Shown here one piece after another: positions 33,566 through 41,545 of a stretch of 64,000 bases of DNA. How positions within the stretch are numbered: position 1 is the stretch's first letter; every line of letters begins with the position of its first letter. The notes beneath the pieces were generated by a model. The model ran no database searches. It saw only the letters and a list, made by a program, of their open reading frames with translations, and was not told where the DNA came from. The position numbers and the translations under genes are program-made. The stretch lies in contig NZ_CP154799.1 in the NCBI RefSeq assembly GCF_050920705.1, forward strand, positions 1,364,001-1,428,000, given 5' to 3'. Origin of the DNA: Regnicoccus_A sp014224355. Lineage in GTDB: Bacteria > Cyanobacteriota > Cyanobacteriia > PCC-6307 > Cyanobiaceae.

Positions 33566-34416
33566 TGACCCACTGGCCTGAGGATTACAGCCGGGCCTGG
33601 ACCCTGGCAACGGCGGTGGAGCGCTCGGGCGTGGGTCTGCACAGCGGAAGCCCCTGCCGCGTGCGGCTGCAGCCTTCCGAGAGCCCCGGTTACCGGGTGG
33701 GCTGGCTCGATGCGCCTGAGCTGACGCCGGTGCTGCTCCACCCCTCCCAGGTGAGTGATACCCGGCTGTGCACGGCCCTGCGCCTCGACCAGCGCCGCCT
33801 CGCCACGGTGGAGCACCTGCTGGCGGCCCTGGTGGGAACGGGCCTCTCCCACCTGGAGCTGATGGTGGAGGGGGAGGAAGTCCCCCTCCTGGATGGTTCC
33901 GCGCTGCCCTGGGTGGAGGCGATCGCTGAAGCCGGCCTGTGGTCTCTCGGCCAGCGGGAGTCTCTCCAGCCCCTGAACGCTCCGATCACCCTGCAGCAGG
34001 GCCAGAGCTTCGCCACCGCCCTGCCCAGCGAGAGGCCCAGGATCGGGGCCGCGATCGAGTTTCCCCAGGGTGCGATCGGCCGGCAGCTCTACTCACTGGA
34101 GCTCACTCCAGCAGCCTTCGTGGAGCAGATCGCACCGGCTCGCACCTTCGGCTTCCGCGAGCAGATCGAGCAGCTCCAGGCCGCCGGTCTGATTCGGGGT
34201 GGCGACCTTGAGAATGCCCTGGTCTGTGATGGGGATCACTGGCTGAATCCGCCCCTGCGTTTCCCCGAGGAACCGGTGCGCCATAAGCTCTTGGACCTGC
34301 TGGGGGATCTGGCGCTGGTGGGCTTGCCCCAGGCCCAGGTCTTCGCCTTCCGTGGATCCCACGGGCTGCACACTGCCCTGGCGGCGGCCCTGGCCGCTCC
34401 GTCCCGCTCGACCTGA
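33565..34416 (+). CDS. lpxC: UDP-3-O-acyl-N-acetylglucosamine deacetylase
   Basis: LpxC is the zinc-dependent committed step of lipid A synthesis. The 283-residue product has the two repeated alpha/beta domains: GVGLHSGSPCRVRLQPS, the VEHLLAALVGTGLSHLELMV segment, PLLDGSALPWVEAI, ARTFGFREQIEQL, and RHKLLDLLGDLALVG, which holds zinc-binding histidine and aspartate. The GTG start overlaps the bamA stop by one base. Length is on the short side (E. coli 305 aa), as in cyanobacteria. FabZ follows after six bases. Confidence 0.95.
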   Translation: MTHWPEDYSRAWTLATAVERSGVGLHSGSPCRVRLQPSESPGYRVGWLDAPELTPVLLHPSQVSDTRLCTALRLDQRRLATVEHLLAALVGTGLSHLELMVEGEEVPLLDGSALPWVEAIAEAGLWSLGQRESLQPLNAPITLQQGQSFATALPSERPRIGAAIEFPQGAIGRQLYSLELTPAAFVEQIAPARTFGFREQIEQLQAAGLIRGGDLENALVCDGDHWLNPPLRFPEEPVRHKLLDLLGDLALVGLPQAQVFAFRGSHGLHTALAAALAAPSRST

Positions 34417-34422
34417 AGCCCG

Positions 34423-34878
34423 TTGTCCGTTTCTCCCGCTGGCACCCCCCTGCTCACGTCCGAGCAGATCCTCAACCTGCTGCCCCATCGCTATCCCTTC
34501 GCCCTGGTCGACCGGGTGATCGAGTACGAGCAGGGAAAGCGGGCGGTCGCCCTCAAGAACGTCACGCTCAACGAGCCCCAGTTCCAGGGGCATTTCCCCG
34601 GACGTCCCCTGATGCCCGGTGTGCTGATCGTGGAGGCCATGGCCCAGGTGGGCGGTCTGATCGTCACCCAGATGCCGGAGCTGCCCAAGGGGCTGTTCGT
34701 GTTTGCCGGCATCGATGGGGTGCGCTTCCGCCGGCCGGTGGTCCCCGGTGATCAGTTGCTCATCAGCTGCGAATTGCTGAGTCTGAAACGCAAGCGTTTC
34801 GGCAAAGTGAGGGCTGAAGCCACCGTCGAGGGCGACCTGGTGTGTTCCGGGGAGCTGATGTTCTCCCTGGTTGACTGA
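34423..34878 (+). CDS. fabZ: 3-hydroxyacyl-ACP dehydratase
   Basis: FabZ removes water from 3-hydroxyacyl-ACP in fatty acid synthesis and thus competes with LpxA for the same substrate. The 151-residue hot-dog protein has the catalytic histidine in LLPHRYPFALVDRV (His22) and the conserved glutamate in FPGRPLMPGVLIVEAMAQVGG. Start is TTG 34423, six bases after lpxC; ATG codons inside would cut the conserved part. The stop lies four bases before the lpxA ATG. Placement between lpxC and lpxA is the common arrangement in Gram-negative bacteria. Confidence 0.95.
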   Translation: MSVSPAGTPLLTSEQILNLLPHRYPFALVDRVIEYEQGKRAVALKNVTLNEPQFQGHFPGRPLMPGVLIVEAMAQVGGLIVTQMPELPKGLFVFAGIDGVRFRRPVVPGDQLLISCELLSLKRKRFGKVRAEATVEGDLVCSGELMFSLVD

Positions 34879-34882
34879 GGCG

Positions 34883-35704
34883 ATGACCAGCACTGCCGTG
34901 GAAACCACGATTCACCCCACCGCGGTGGTCGACAGCCGGGCCGAGCTGGCCCAGGGAGTCCAGATCGGCCCTTTCGCGGTGATCGGCCCCGACGTGCGGA
35001 TCGGCCCCGGCTGCCAGATCGGTCCCCACGTGGTGATCGATGGCCGGGTCACGATGGGGTCCGGGAACCGGATCTTTCCAGGGGCCTGCATCGGCCTCGA
35101 ACCCCAGGATCTCAAATACGGAGGCGCCCCCACCGAGGTGGTGCTGGGGGACGACAACACGATCCGCGAATGCGTCACCATCAACCGCGCCACCGCCGAT
35201 GGGGAGCAGACCCGCCTGGGGAGCGGCAACCTGCTGATGGCTTACAGCCATGTGGGGCACAACTGCCACCTCAGCAACCGCATCGTGGTGGCCAACAGCG
35301 TGGCGATCGCCGGCCATGTGGTGATCGGCGACCGGGCTGTGATCGGCGGGGTGCTCGGCATCCACCAGTTCGTGCACATCGGACAGCTGGCGATGGTCGG
35401 CGGCATGAGCCGCATCGACCGCGACGTGCCCCCCTTCGCGATCGTGGAGGGCCATCCCGGTCGTCTGCGCGGTCTCAACCGGATCGGGCTCAAGCGCAAC
35501 GGTCTGGCTGACCGAGAGGGCGGTGCCGAGATGAAGCAGCTCCTGGCGGTGTGGAATCGGCTCTACCGCAGCCAGGAGGTGCTGGCGGAGGCGCTGGCTC
35601 ACATCCGCGCCGAAACACTCCTGCCTGCCTCCGAAGAACTCTGCAGCTTTCTCGAGGCCTCGATCGCCCCAGGGCGCCGGGGCCCGCTTCCCCACCAGCG
35701 CTGA
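34883..35704 (+). CDS. lpxA: UDP-N-acetylglucosamine acyltransferase
   Basis: LpxA transfers a 3-hydroxyacyl chain to UDP-GlcNAc, the first lipid A step. The 273-residue product is a left-handed beta-helix with hexapeptide repeats (IGPFAVIGPDVRIGPGCQIG, VIDGRVTMGSGNRIF) and the motif TINRATADGEQTRLG, then LMAYSHVGHNCHLSN with the catalytic His, and a C-terminal helical domain. ATG 34883 is the best start (MTSTAVETTIHPTAVV); a TTG at 34871 overlapping fabZ is possible. The stop TGA overlaps the lpxB ATG (ATGA-type join). Confidence 0.96.
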   Translation: MTSTAVETTIHPTAVVDSRAELAQGVQIGPFAVIGPDVRIGPGCQIGPHVVIDGRVTMGSGNRIFPGACIGLEPQDLKYGGAPTEVVLGDDNTIRECVTINRATADGEQTRLGSGNLLMAYSHVGHNCHLSNRIVVANSVAIAGHVVIGDRAVIGGVLGIHQFVHIGQLAMVGGMSRIDRDVPPFAIVEGHPGRLRGLNRIGLKRNGLADREGGAEMKQLLAVWNRLYRSQEVLAEALAHIRAETLLPASEELCSFLEASIAPGRRGPLPHQR

Positions 35705-36891
35705 TGGTGCGTCTGCTGATCAGCACCGGTGAGGTGTCCGGCGATCTTCAGGGTGGCCTGCTGATCCAGGCCCTCCATGCGGAAGCCAGGCGGCGCGGCC
35801 TGCATCTGCAGATCGATTGCCTCGGTGGAGAACGGATGCGCAGCGCCGGCTCCCATCTGCTGGCCAACACCGCCCCGATGGGTGCGGTCGGTCTGTGGGA
35901 AGCGCTGCCTCTGGTGCTGCCCACCCTGCGCCTGCAGCGGCGGGTGGGCACCTGGCTCTCCCGCTTCCCTCCCGACGGCGTGGTGCTGATCGACTACATG
36001 GGGGCGAACGTGAGCCTGGGCCGCCGCATTCGCCGCCGCTTCCCCGGGATCCCGATCACCTACTACATCGCTCCCCAGGAATGGGCCTTTCGGCTGGGGG
36101 AGGGTGGAACGACCCGTCTGATCGGCTTCACCGACCGCATCCTGGCGATCTTCCCGGAAGAAGCCAGGTTCTACGCCTCCCGCGGGGCAAGGGTCACCTG
36201 GGTCGGCCATCCCCTGATCGACACCCTCGGATCCCTGCCCTCACGGGAGCAGGCCCGCCTGGAGCTGGGACTGACCCCATCCCAGCAGCTGCTGTTGCTG
36301 CTGCCCGCCTCCCGCCCCCAGGAGATGCGCTACATGATGCCCACCCTGGTGGCGGCCGCGGCCAAGCTGCAGCGGCGCCGGCCGGGGCTGCGGGTGATGG
36401 TGCCGGCTGGTCTGGCCAGCTTCGAGGCCCCCCTGGCGGAGCAACTGGAGATGGCAGGTGTGGAGGCCACGGTGATCCCTGCGGATCGCTCCGATGCCAT
36501 CAAGCCGGTCCTTTGCGCCGCCGCTGATCTGGCTCTGACCAAATCGGGAACAGCGAACCTGGAGCTGGCCCTCCGTGGGGTTCCCCAGGTGGTGGGCTAC
36601 CGCCTCAGCCGCGTCACCGCCTTCGTGGCCCAGCGACTGCTGGGCTTCAACGTGCCCCACATCTCTCCGGTGAACCTGGTGCTGGGTGAGCGGCTGGTGC
36701 CGGAGCTGCTCCAGGACGACCTGACTCCCGAGGGGATCGAAGCCATGGCGCTGCCCCTGCTGGAGCAGAGTCCTGAGCGCGACCGGATGCTGGCGGGTTA
36801 CGACAGGTTGCGCGGCCTGCTCGGTGAGCCTGGTGTGACCACCCGAGCCGCCTGTGAGATCCTCGATCAGATGGCGGGGGCGCAGGCGTGA
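35704..36891 (+). CDS. lpxB: Lipid-A-disaccharide synthase
   Basis: LpxB is a GT19 glycosyltransferase that condenses UDP-diacylglucosamine and lipid X. The 395-residue product begins RLLISTGEVSGDLQGGLL, then DCLGGERMRSAGSHLL, VVLIDYMGANVSLGRR, PITYYIAPQEWAF, and the C-terminal nucleotide-binding part LLPASRPQEMRYMMP, AADLALTKSGTANLELAL, and VVGYRLSRVTAFVAQRLL. An upstream in-frame ORF extension is noise over lpxA; ATG 35704 at the lpxA stop is the start. The stop overlaps the msrA GTG by 4 bases. Confidence 0.96.
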   Translation: MVRLLISTGEVSGDLQGGLLIQALHAEARRRGLHLQIDCLGGERMRSAGSHLLANTAPMGAVGLWEALPLVLPTLRLQRRVGTWLSRFPPDGVVLIDYMGANVSLGRRIRRRFPGIPITYYIAPQEWAFRLGEGGTTRLIGFTDRILAIFPEEARFYASRGARVTWVGHPLIDTLGSLPSREQARLELGLTPSQQLLLLLPASRPQEMRYMMPTLVAAAAKLQRRRPGLRVMVPAGLASFEAPLAEQLEMAGVEATVIPADRSDAIKPVLCAAADLALTKSGTANLELALRGVPQVVGYRLSRVTAFVAQRLLGFNVPHISPVNLVLGERLVPELLQDDLTPEGIEAMALPLLEQSPERDRMLAGYDRLRGLLGEPGVTTRAACEILDQMAGAQA

Positions 36892-37607
36892 ACCAGGCTG
36901 ATGGGCGCCAGGGCGGCCTCAGGTCCCCGGACCGGCGATCCAGACCCAGGCGTGAGTCCCCCTTGCAGGGGTTGTCGATGGGGCTGCTGACCTCTCTGCT
37001 GCTGGCCCTGCTGCTGCTTCCTGCGGCACCGGCGCAGGCTGCCCTGGAGGAGGCCGTTCTCGCCGGTGGTTGCTTCTGGTGCCTCGAGCACGATCTGGAA
37101 ACCCTCCCGGGGGTGGTGGAGGCGATCAGCGGCTTCAGCGGAGGCAGCGTCAGCAACCCCACCTACCGCCAGGTGACCGCTGGAGGAACCGGCCACATCG
37201 AGAGCGTGCGGGTTCGTTTCGACTCCGCTCGGATCAGCCTCTCCACACTCCTTCGGGCGTACTGGCGGAATGTGGACCCCCTCGATGGAGGGGGCCAGTT
37301 CTGCGATCGAGGTGACTCGTACCGTCCCGTGATCTTCACCCGCGGGACGTCTCAGCGGGATCAGGCCAAGGCCAGTCTGACCTCGGCCGCCAGGGAGCTG
37401 GGGATCACTCCCCGGGCGATCAAGGTTGAACTGCGGGATCTCAAGGCGTTCTGGCCCGCCGAGGCCTATCACCAGAACTATGCGGAGCGCAACAAGGTCC
37501 AGTACAACTACTACCGTTGGTCCTGTGGCCGCGACCGCAGGCTCGATCGGGTCTGGGGGGAGAGGGCCCGGAAATCACTGCCGTGGCTGGGCGGGCCGGT
37601 CAAGTGA
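36888..37607 (+). CDS. msrA: Peptide-methionine (S)-S-oxide reductase, probably exported
   Basis: MsrA repairs methionine sulfoxide. The 239-residue product has an N-terminal extension with a membrane/signal segment (MGLLTSLLLALLLLPAAPAQA) before the MsrA core. The catalytic cysteine is in GGCFWC (60-65), followed by GVVEAISGFSGGSVSNPTYRQV in pieces, HIESVRVRFD, RNVDPLDGGGQFCDRGDSYR and FWPAEAYHQNY. The signal-like start suggests a periplasmic enzyme, unlike the cytosolic E. coli MsrA. The GTG start overlaps the lpxB stop by 4 bases; ATG 36978 would still give the signal segment. Operon with the lpx genes is likely. Confidence 0.93.
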   Translation: MNQADGRQGGLRSPDRRSRPRRESPLQGLSMGLLTSLLLALLLLPAAPAQAALEEAVLAGGCFWCLEHDLETLPGVVEAISGFSGGSVSNPTYRQVTAGGTGHIESVRVRFDSARISLSTLLRAYWRNVDPLDGGGQFCDRGDSYRPVIFTRGTSQRDQAKASLTSAARELGITPRAIKVELRDLKAFWPAEAYHQNYAERNKVQYNYYRWSCGRDRRLDRVWGERARKSLPWLGGPVK

Positions 37608-37702
37608 AGACAGCCGCCCAGCAGGGGGGGGCTCCGGCCCTTTCCAGATCCGCAAAATCCGCCTACTCTAAATCGATGCGGAGTTTGGGACGTGTGGGTT
37701 GT

Positions 37703-37927
37703 ATGTATCTGCTGACGATCCGGGACGGACTGGTCACACGTCACATCGGTCCCTATGCCAGTCCCAAGCAGGCCGTCGACGATCTCGACCGCCTGCTGGC
37801 CTCATTCGGTGAGCGGGCCCGCTGGCAGATCCATGAACTGGAGGAGCCCGCCATGTTGCTGGAGAACCCAGGGCTGGCCAAAGATCGGGATGATCGCTCC
37901 TTGGCGTCGAGCCCCGTCGCCGCCTGA
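37703..37927 (+). CDS. Small conserved protein, unknown
   Basis: The 74-residue product begins MYLLTIRDGLVTRHIGPYAS and continues QAVDDLDRLLASFGERARWQIHELE in pieces. It looks like a small alpha/beta protein of picocyanobacteria with no known role. ATG 37676 would give nine more residues. A short AT-richer stretch with CTACTCTAAAT lies just upstream and may hold a promoter. It is convergent with the small membrane gene at 37934. Confidence 0.6.
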   Translation: MYLLTIRDGLVTRHIGPYASPKQAVDDLDRLLASFGERARWQIHELEEPAMLLENPGLAKDRDDRSLASSPVAA

Positions 37928-37933
37928 GGTGGC

Positions 37934-38203
37934 TCAGCTGGGAGTGCCGGCCCCTTGGCGCCCACCTCGGGGATAGCCCCGAAGCAGGCCGCTTTCCACC
38001 ATCAGTCCCACCCCGGCGGTCACGCAGATCAGCCCGAGAGTTCCGTACCAGAACCAGGGTCCCGGCGCGGCCACCTGCTGGCTCAGCGCGGCCAGCTGAA
38101 GTGTGCGGCGGGTGATGGCCTCTCCGACCAGGCAGATGCCCAGCGGCAGGAGCAGGACCCCCAGCTGAGCGCGGATGTACCAGCGGATCTTCTGCGCAGC
38201 CAT
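37934..38203 (-). CDS. Small two-helix membrane protein, unknown
   Basis: The 89-residue product has two hydrophobic segments, AQLGVLLLPLGICLVGEAI and WFWYGTLGLICVTAGVGLMV, with a short basic/Gln-rich loop between and a basic glycine-rich tail. Start MAAQKIRWYIRAQ at 38203 is favoured over 38233 because it removes an unconserved acidic stretch. It follows pepA on the same strand by about 30 bases and could be co-transcribed. No function is known. Confidence 0.65.
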   Translation of the reverse strand: MAAQKIRWYIRAQLGVLLLPLGICLVGEAITRRTLQLAALSQQVAAPGPWFWYGTLGLICVTAGVGLMVESGLLRGYPRGGRQGAGTPS

Positions 38204-38235
38204 GGCGTCGGGGTCCGGCGTCAGCGGAGCCAACC

Positions 38236-39711
38236 CTAAGCCGCGCCCCCTCGGCTCACCCAGTCCACCAGGGTGCGCACGCCGAACCCGGTGGCGCCCG
38301 CTGGATCCAGGCCCCGCCCCTTGTCACTCCAGACCGTGCCAGCGATGTCCAGGTGGGCCCAGGCCAGACCGGCCGGCACGAAGTCCTGCAGGAAAAGTGC
38401 GGCGGTGATGGCGCCGCCCGGACGGGGACCGGTGTTCTTCATGTCGGCCACCGGGCTCTTGAGTCCTTTCTTGTAGGAGGCCTGCAACGGCATGCGCCAG
38501 AAGGCCTCCCCACGGCTGTGGCCGGCCTCCAGCAACGCCTCCGCCAGTGTGTCGCTGGGGGACCACAATCCGGCGATCTCTTCGCCCAGGGCGATCACGC
38601 AGGCCCCGGTGAGGGTGGCCAGATCCACCACGGCATCGGGCTCGAGCCTGGCGGCATAGACGAGGGCGTCGGCCAGGGTGAGGCGGCCCTCGGCGTCGGT
38701 GTTGTTGACCTCGATCGTCTTGCCGTTGGAGGCGGTGAGGATGTCGCCGGGGTGAATCGCCTCTCCGCTGATCATGTTTTCGCAGGCGGCCACGATCACA
38801 TGGACCTCCACGCCGGCCGGCCTCAGTTCAGCAATGGCCCTGGCGGCCCCCAGCACCGCTGCGCTGCCTCCCATGTCGTACTTCATCATCTCGATCTGCG
38901 AGCCGCCGGTCTTGAGGTTGTAGCCGCCGGAATCGAAGGTGAGTCCCTTGCCGATCAGCACCAGCCGGCGGCTGGCGCCAGCCGCAGGGCGGTAGGTGAG
39001 GTGAATGAATTTGGGGGGCAGGCTCGAGCCACGGGACACCCCCAGGTAAGCGCCCATGCCCAGGGCTTCGCAGTCGGCACGCTCCAGCACCTTCAGCTCC
39101 AGGCCGAAGTCCCGGGAGATCGCCGTGGCGGTGTCGGCCAGGGCCTGGGGGGTGACCACGTTCGGTGGGGCCGCCACCAGCTGCCGTGCCAGCTCCACGC
39201 CCGCGCAGGTGGCGCCAACCCCCTCGAGACCGGCGGCGGCCCCATCGGCCAGCCCCAGCAGGTGCACGGCCAGGGGGATGGGTTTGGGGTCGGTCTCACT
39301 GCGGAAGCGCTCGTCGACGTAGAGGCTGAGACGCACGGCCTCCGCCATGGCCCGTGCCGCGGAGCGGGGCTCGAGCCCCTCTGTGGGCAGAACCAGGCCA
39401 AGTTCCGGGCCTGGGCCCGCGGCTCTGGCGATGGCGGCCACACCACGGCGGAGGGCCTCGAGATCAAAGCGGCCCGGTTCCCCCAGCCCCACCAGCACGA
39501 GCTGCAGGGGGCTGGGCCGGAGCAGGGTGAGGCTGATGCACTCTCCCGGTTTTCCTTTGAAGGACCGGCGCTCCAGCAACGCCTGCAATCCTGGCCCGAA
39601 GCGGGCCTCGAGGGCTTCGAGACGTTCCCCCGCCTCGCCCTCGAACAGACCGACACCGAGGGTGTCGCCGCTCCAGTCGCTCAGCGGGGTGGTGGGGCAG
39701 CTGAACTCCAT
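38236..39711 (-). CDS. pepA: Leucyl (cytosol) aminopeptidase
   Basis: PepA is a hexameric M17 aminopeptidase with two metal ions. The 491-residue product has a variable N-terminal domain and a C-terminal catalytic domain with VLIGKGLTFDSGGYNLK, KYDMGGSAAVLGAARA, the family signature NTDAEGRLTLADAL, and VDLATLTGACVIALG. Metal-binding lysine, aspartates and glutamate are all in place. Length is normal. The protein is cytosolic; there is no signal peptide. Confidence 0.95.
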   Translation of the reverse strand: MEFSCPTTPLSDWSGDTLGVGLFEGEAGERLEALEARFGPGLQALLERRSFKGKPGECISLTLLRPSPLQLVLVGLGEPGRFDLEALRRGVAAIARAAGPGPELGLVLPTEGLEPRSAARAMAEAVRLSLYVDERFRSETDPKPIPLAVHLLGLADGAAAGLEGVGATCAGVELARQLVAAPPNVVTPQALADTATAISRDFGLELKVLERADCEALGMGAYLGVSRGSSLPPKFIHLTYRPAAGASRRLVLIGKGLTFDSGGYNLKTGGSQIEMMKYDMGGSAAVLGAARAIAELRPAGVEVHVIVAACENMISGEAIHPGDILTASNGKTIEVNNTDAEGRLTLADALVYAARLEPDAVVDLATLTGACVIALGEEIAGLWSPSDTLAEALLEAGHSRGEAFWRMPLQASYKKGLKSPVADMKNTGPRPGGAITAALFLQDFVPAGLAWAHLDIAGTVWSDKGRGLDPAGATGFGVRTLVDWVSRGGAA

Positions 39712-39752
39712 GGGGTGTGGCGGTCATCGGGTCGCGATCGTAGCGACGCCGC

Positions 39753-40376
39753 TCAGACGGGATCACTGGTGAAGGGGGTGCTCCAGCGCTGACGGGTCTC
39801 CTTGTTGAAGGGCGGCTGCCAGCGGCGGATCAGGGCCTGCTCCAGGGCCCGCCTGGGGCGCACCCGGGCGGGGACGTCACAGCAGAAGCGGATGCTGCAG
39901 CGGGTCTCCAGGCCTGCTCGGCCCATGGCCTCGCCGTAGGCCGCCAGGTAGGCCTTGCAGTCGTGCTCGCCTTTCCAGCGCCGATCTGCCTGGCCGGTTT
40001 CTCCCACATACAGCAGCAGAGGGCTGCGCAACTGCTGTGGCCGGTCCATCACCAGGTACAGGGCGGGGCCCTGCTGGGGGGACTCGGGCCAGCGCCAGAA
40101 CTGCAGATTCTGGGCCTCAAAGGCCAGGGGATCGAAGCAGGCGGCAAGTGTCTGGGGATCCTCGCCGCTTCCGCAGGGGTCAGCGCTGAAGAGGCTGCCC
40201 TGTAGAAGTTCGCTGGCGTTGCGCTCGAACAGGGGGCCCTGGAAGTCCGCCAGGTGCTGCTGCCAGTTGAGCAGGTGCTCGCGCAGCAGGGGCGGCGACG
40301 CTGGCTGAGGGCTGCTCGCCCCATGGAGAGCGCCACTCCGGAACAGCTCCTGCTGGCGTCCGCTGGCCATGCTCAA
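39753..40376 (-). CDS. GIY-YIG nuclease family protein
   Basis: The 207-residue protein has an uncharacterised N-terminal 90 residues and a C-terminal GIY-YIG-like domain: ALYLVM and LLLYVGETG take the GIY and YIG places, followed by the conserved arginine region ADRRWKGEHDCKAYL and the terminal ALEQALIRRWQPPFNKET with the metal-binding glutamate and conserved asparagine. GIY-YIG domains cut DNA in repair and in homing nucleases. The stop of the HhH gene overlaps its start by 4 bases, so the two proteins are probably made together. Confidence 0.82.
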   Translation of the reverse strand: MSMASGRQQELFRSGALHGASSPQPASPPLLREHLLNWQQHLADFQGPLFERNASELLQGSLFSADPCGSGEDPQTLAACFDPLAFEAQNLQFWRWPESPQQGPALYLVMDRPQQLRSPLLLYVGETGQADRRWKGEHDCKAYLAAYGEAMGRAGLETRCSIRFCCDVPARVRPRRALEQALIRRWQPPFNKETRQRWSTPFTSDPV

Positions 40377-41059
40377 CGGGATGACGCCGGCCTGGGCGGC
40401 CTCGGCAACTCCGGTCCGCTGGGGCCCTGCCCGAAGCTGACCCGCCCGATCAGGGCCTCGACAAGATCCGCAGGCAGGTCCAGCCGGTCCTGGAGATCGG
40501 CCAGGTCGCGGAAGGGGAGGCGGCTGCGCTCCTGCAGCAGGTGCCGCAGGCGGGCCTCCTCCAGGGGCAGCTGGGCCCTGAGCTGCTCGGCTGTGCAGCG
40601 GTTCAGATCAAGCGGTGCCGGGCGTGCCTTCGGGGCATCGCCATACCAGCGGAACACCAGCAAGGGCTGCCAGCGGCGGATCACCGCTTCGTCGAGATCG
40701 AGCAGCTGCTGGAGATCCTCCGGTCCGCTCAGCTGCACACCGCGGCTCTGCAGCCGCAGCAGCAGATCCACCTGGCTGGGGCTGCAGCCCGGCAGGCGCA
40801 GCCAGTCGGCGGCGGTGGCGCGGTTCACATCCAGCCGCCAGCCCAGGGCCGCGGCGTGGCGCACCTCCTCGGCGCTGCGCAGCCTCAGGCCAGGATTCTG
40901 TGCCAGCTTCAGAGCCAGCAGATCCCGCTCGACGCTCTCGTCGCCGGCCTTGGAGGACTCCGGGAGTTCGGCCCCGCGCTGCCTGGGTTCGCGCCGGATC
41001 TGACCCGTGGCCTCCAGCAGGCTGCGGGCGAGGGGATCCAACCAGTGCCCCTTGGCCAT
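40373..41059 (-). CDS. Helix-hairpin-helix (ComEA-like) protein
   Basis: The 228-residue protein holds at least two to three helix-hairpin-helix units: LDVNRATAADWLRLPGCSPSQVDLLLRLQ (in pieces), LDLNRCTAEQLRAQLPLEEARLRHLLQER, and LADLQDRLDLPADLVEALIGRV. These bind DNA without base choice and occur in ComEA and repair proteins. No signal peptide is seen, so it is unlike secreted ComEA. ATG 41059 is preferred over a 42-residue extension. The last bases overlap the GIY-YIG gene (ATGA), a join that suggests the HhH module delivers the nuclease to DNA. Confidence 0.78.
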   Translation of the reverse strand: MAKGHWLDPLARSLLEATGQIRREPRQRGAELPESSKAGDESVERDLLALKLAQNPGLRLRSAEEVRHAAALGWRLDVNRATAADWLRLPGCSPSQVDLLLRLQSRGVQLSGPEDLQQLLDLDEAVIRRWQPLLVFRWYGDAPKARPAPLDLNRCTAEQLRAQLPLEEARLRHLLQERSRLPFRDLADLQDRLDLPADLVEALIGRVSFGQGPSGPELPRPPRPASSR

Positions 41060-41190
41060 GGCGGTACCCCAGCTCCGCGCAACTGGGGCGAAGTTAGCGG
41101 CAGCAGGGCCGGGGTTACGCCAATCCGTACTGGCCTCCGGCCATGGAGGCCCCCAGAATCGACTCCATTGCCTCATGCCTGGCACGCCCC

Positions 41191-41514
41191 ATGGCCTTCT
41201 TCGAATCCGAGATCGTTCAGGACGAAGCCAAACGCCTGTTCACCGATTACCAGCAGATGACTCAGCTGGGGGGCGACTACGGCAAGTTCGACCGGGAAGG
41301 CAAGAAGCTGTTCATCGAGCAGATGGAAGGACTGATGAATCGCTACCAGGTGTTCATGAAGCGCTTCGAGCTCTCCGAGGATTTCCAGGCGAAGCTCACC
41401 GTGGAGCAGCTGCGCACCCAGCTGGGGCAGTTCGGCATGACCCCCGAGCAGATGTTCACCCAGATGCACCAGACCCTGGAGCGCATGAAGGGCGAACTCG
41501 AGGCCAGCGCCTGA
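41191..41514 (+). CDS. DUF1825 family protein
   Basis: The 107-residue protein starts MAFFESEIVQDEAKRLFTDYQ and has LGGDYGKFDREGKKLFIEQME and QVFMKRFELSEDF, which are marks of DUF1825, a family of cyanobacteria without known function. It is acidic and almost entirely helical. An upstream in-frame ATG at 41143 would add 16 unconserved residues. tyrS follows after 31 bases. Confidence 0.85.
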   Translation: MAFFESEIVQDEAKRLFTDYQQMTQLGGDYGKFDREGKKLFIEQMEGLMNRYQVFMKRFELSEDFQAKLTVEQLRTQLGQFGMTPEQMFTQMHQTLERMKGELEASA

Positions 41515-41545
41515 GCCCGCAGGCCTCTGCCTACGATCCGCGCCG

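Noticed and set aside
38353..39792. A 479-codon plus-strand ORF
   Set aside because: It is antisense to pepA, which carries the full M17 signature.
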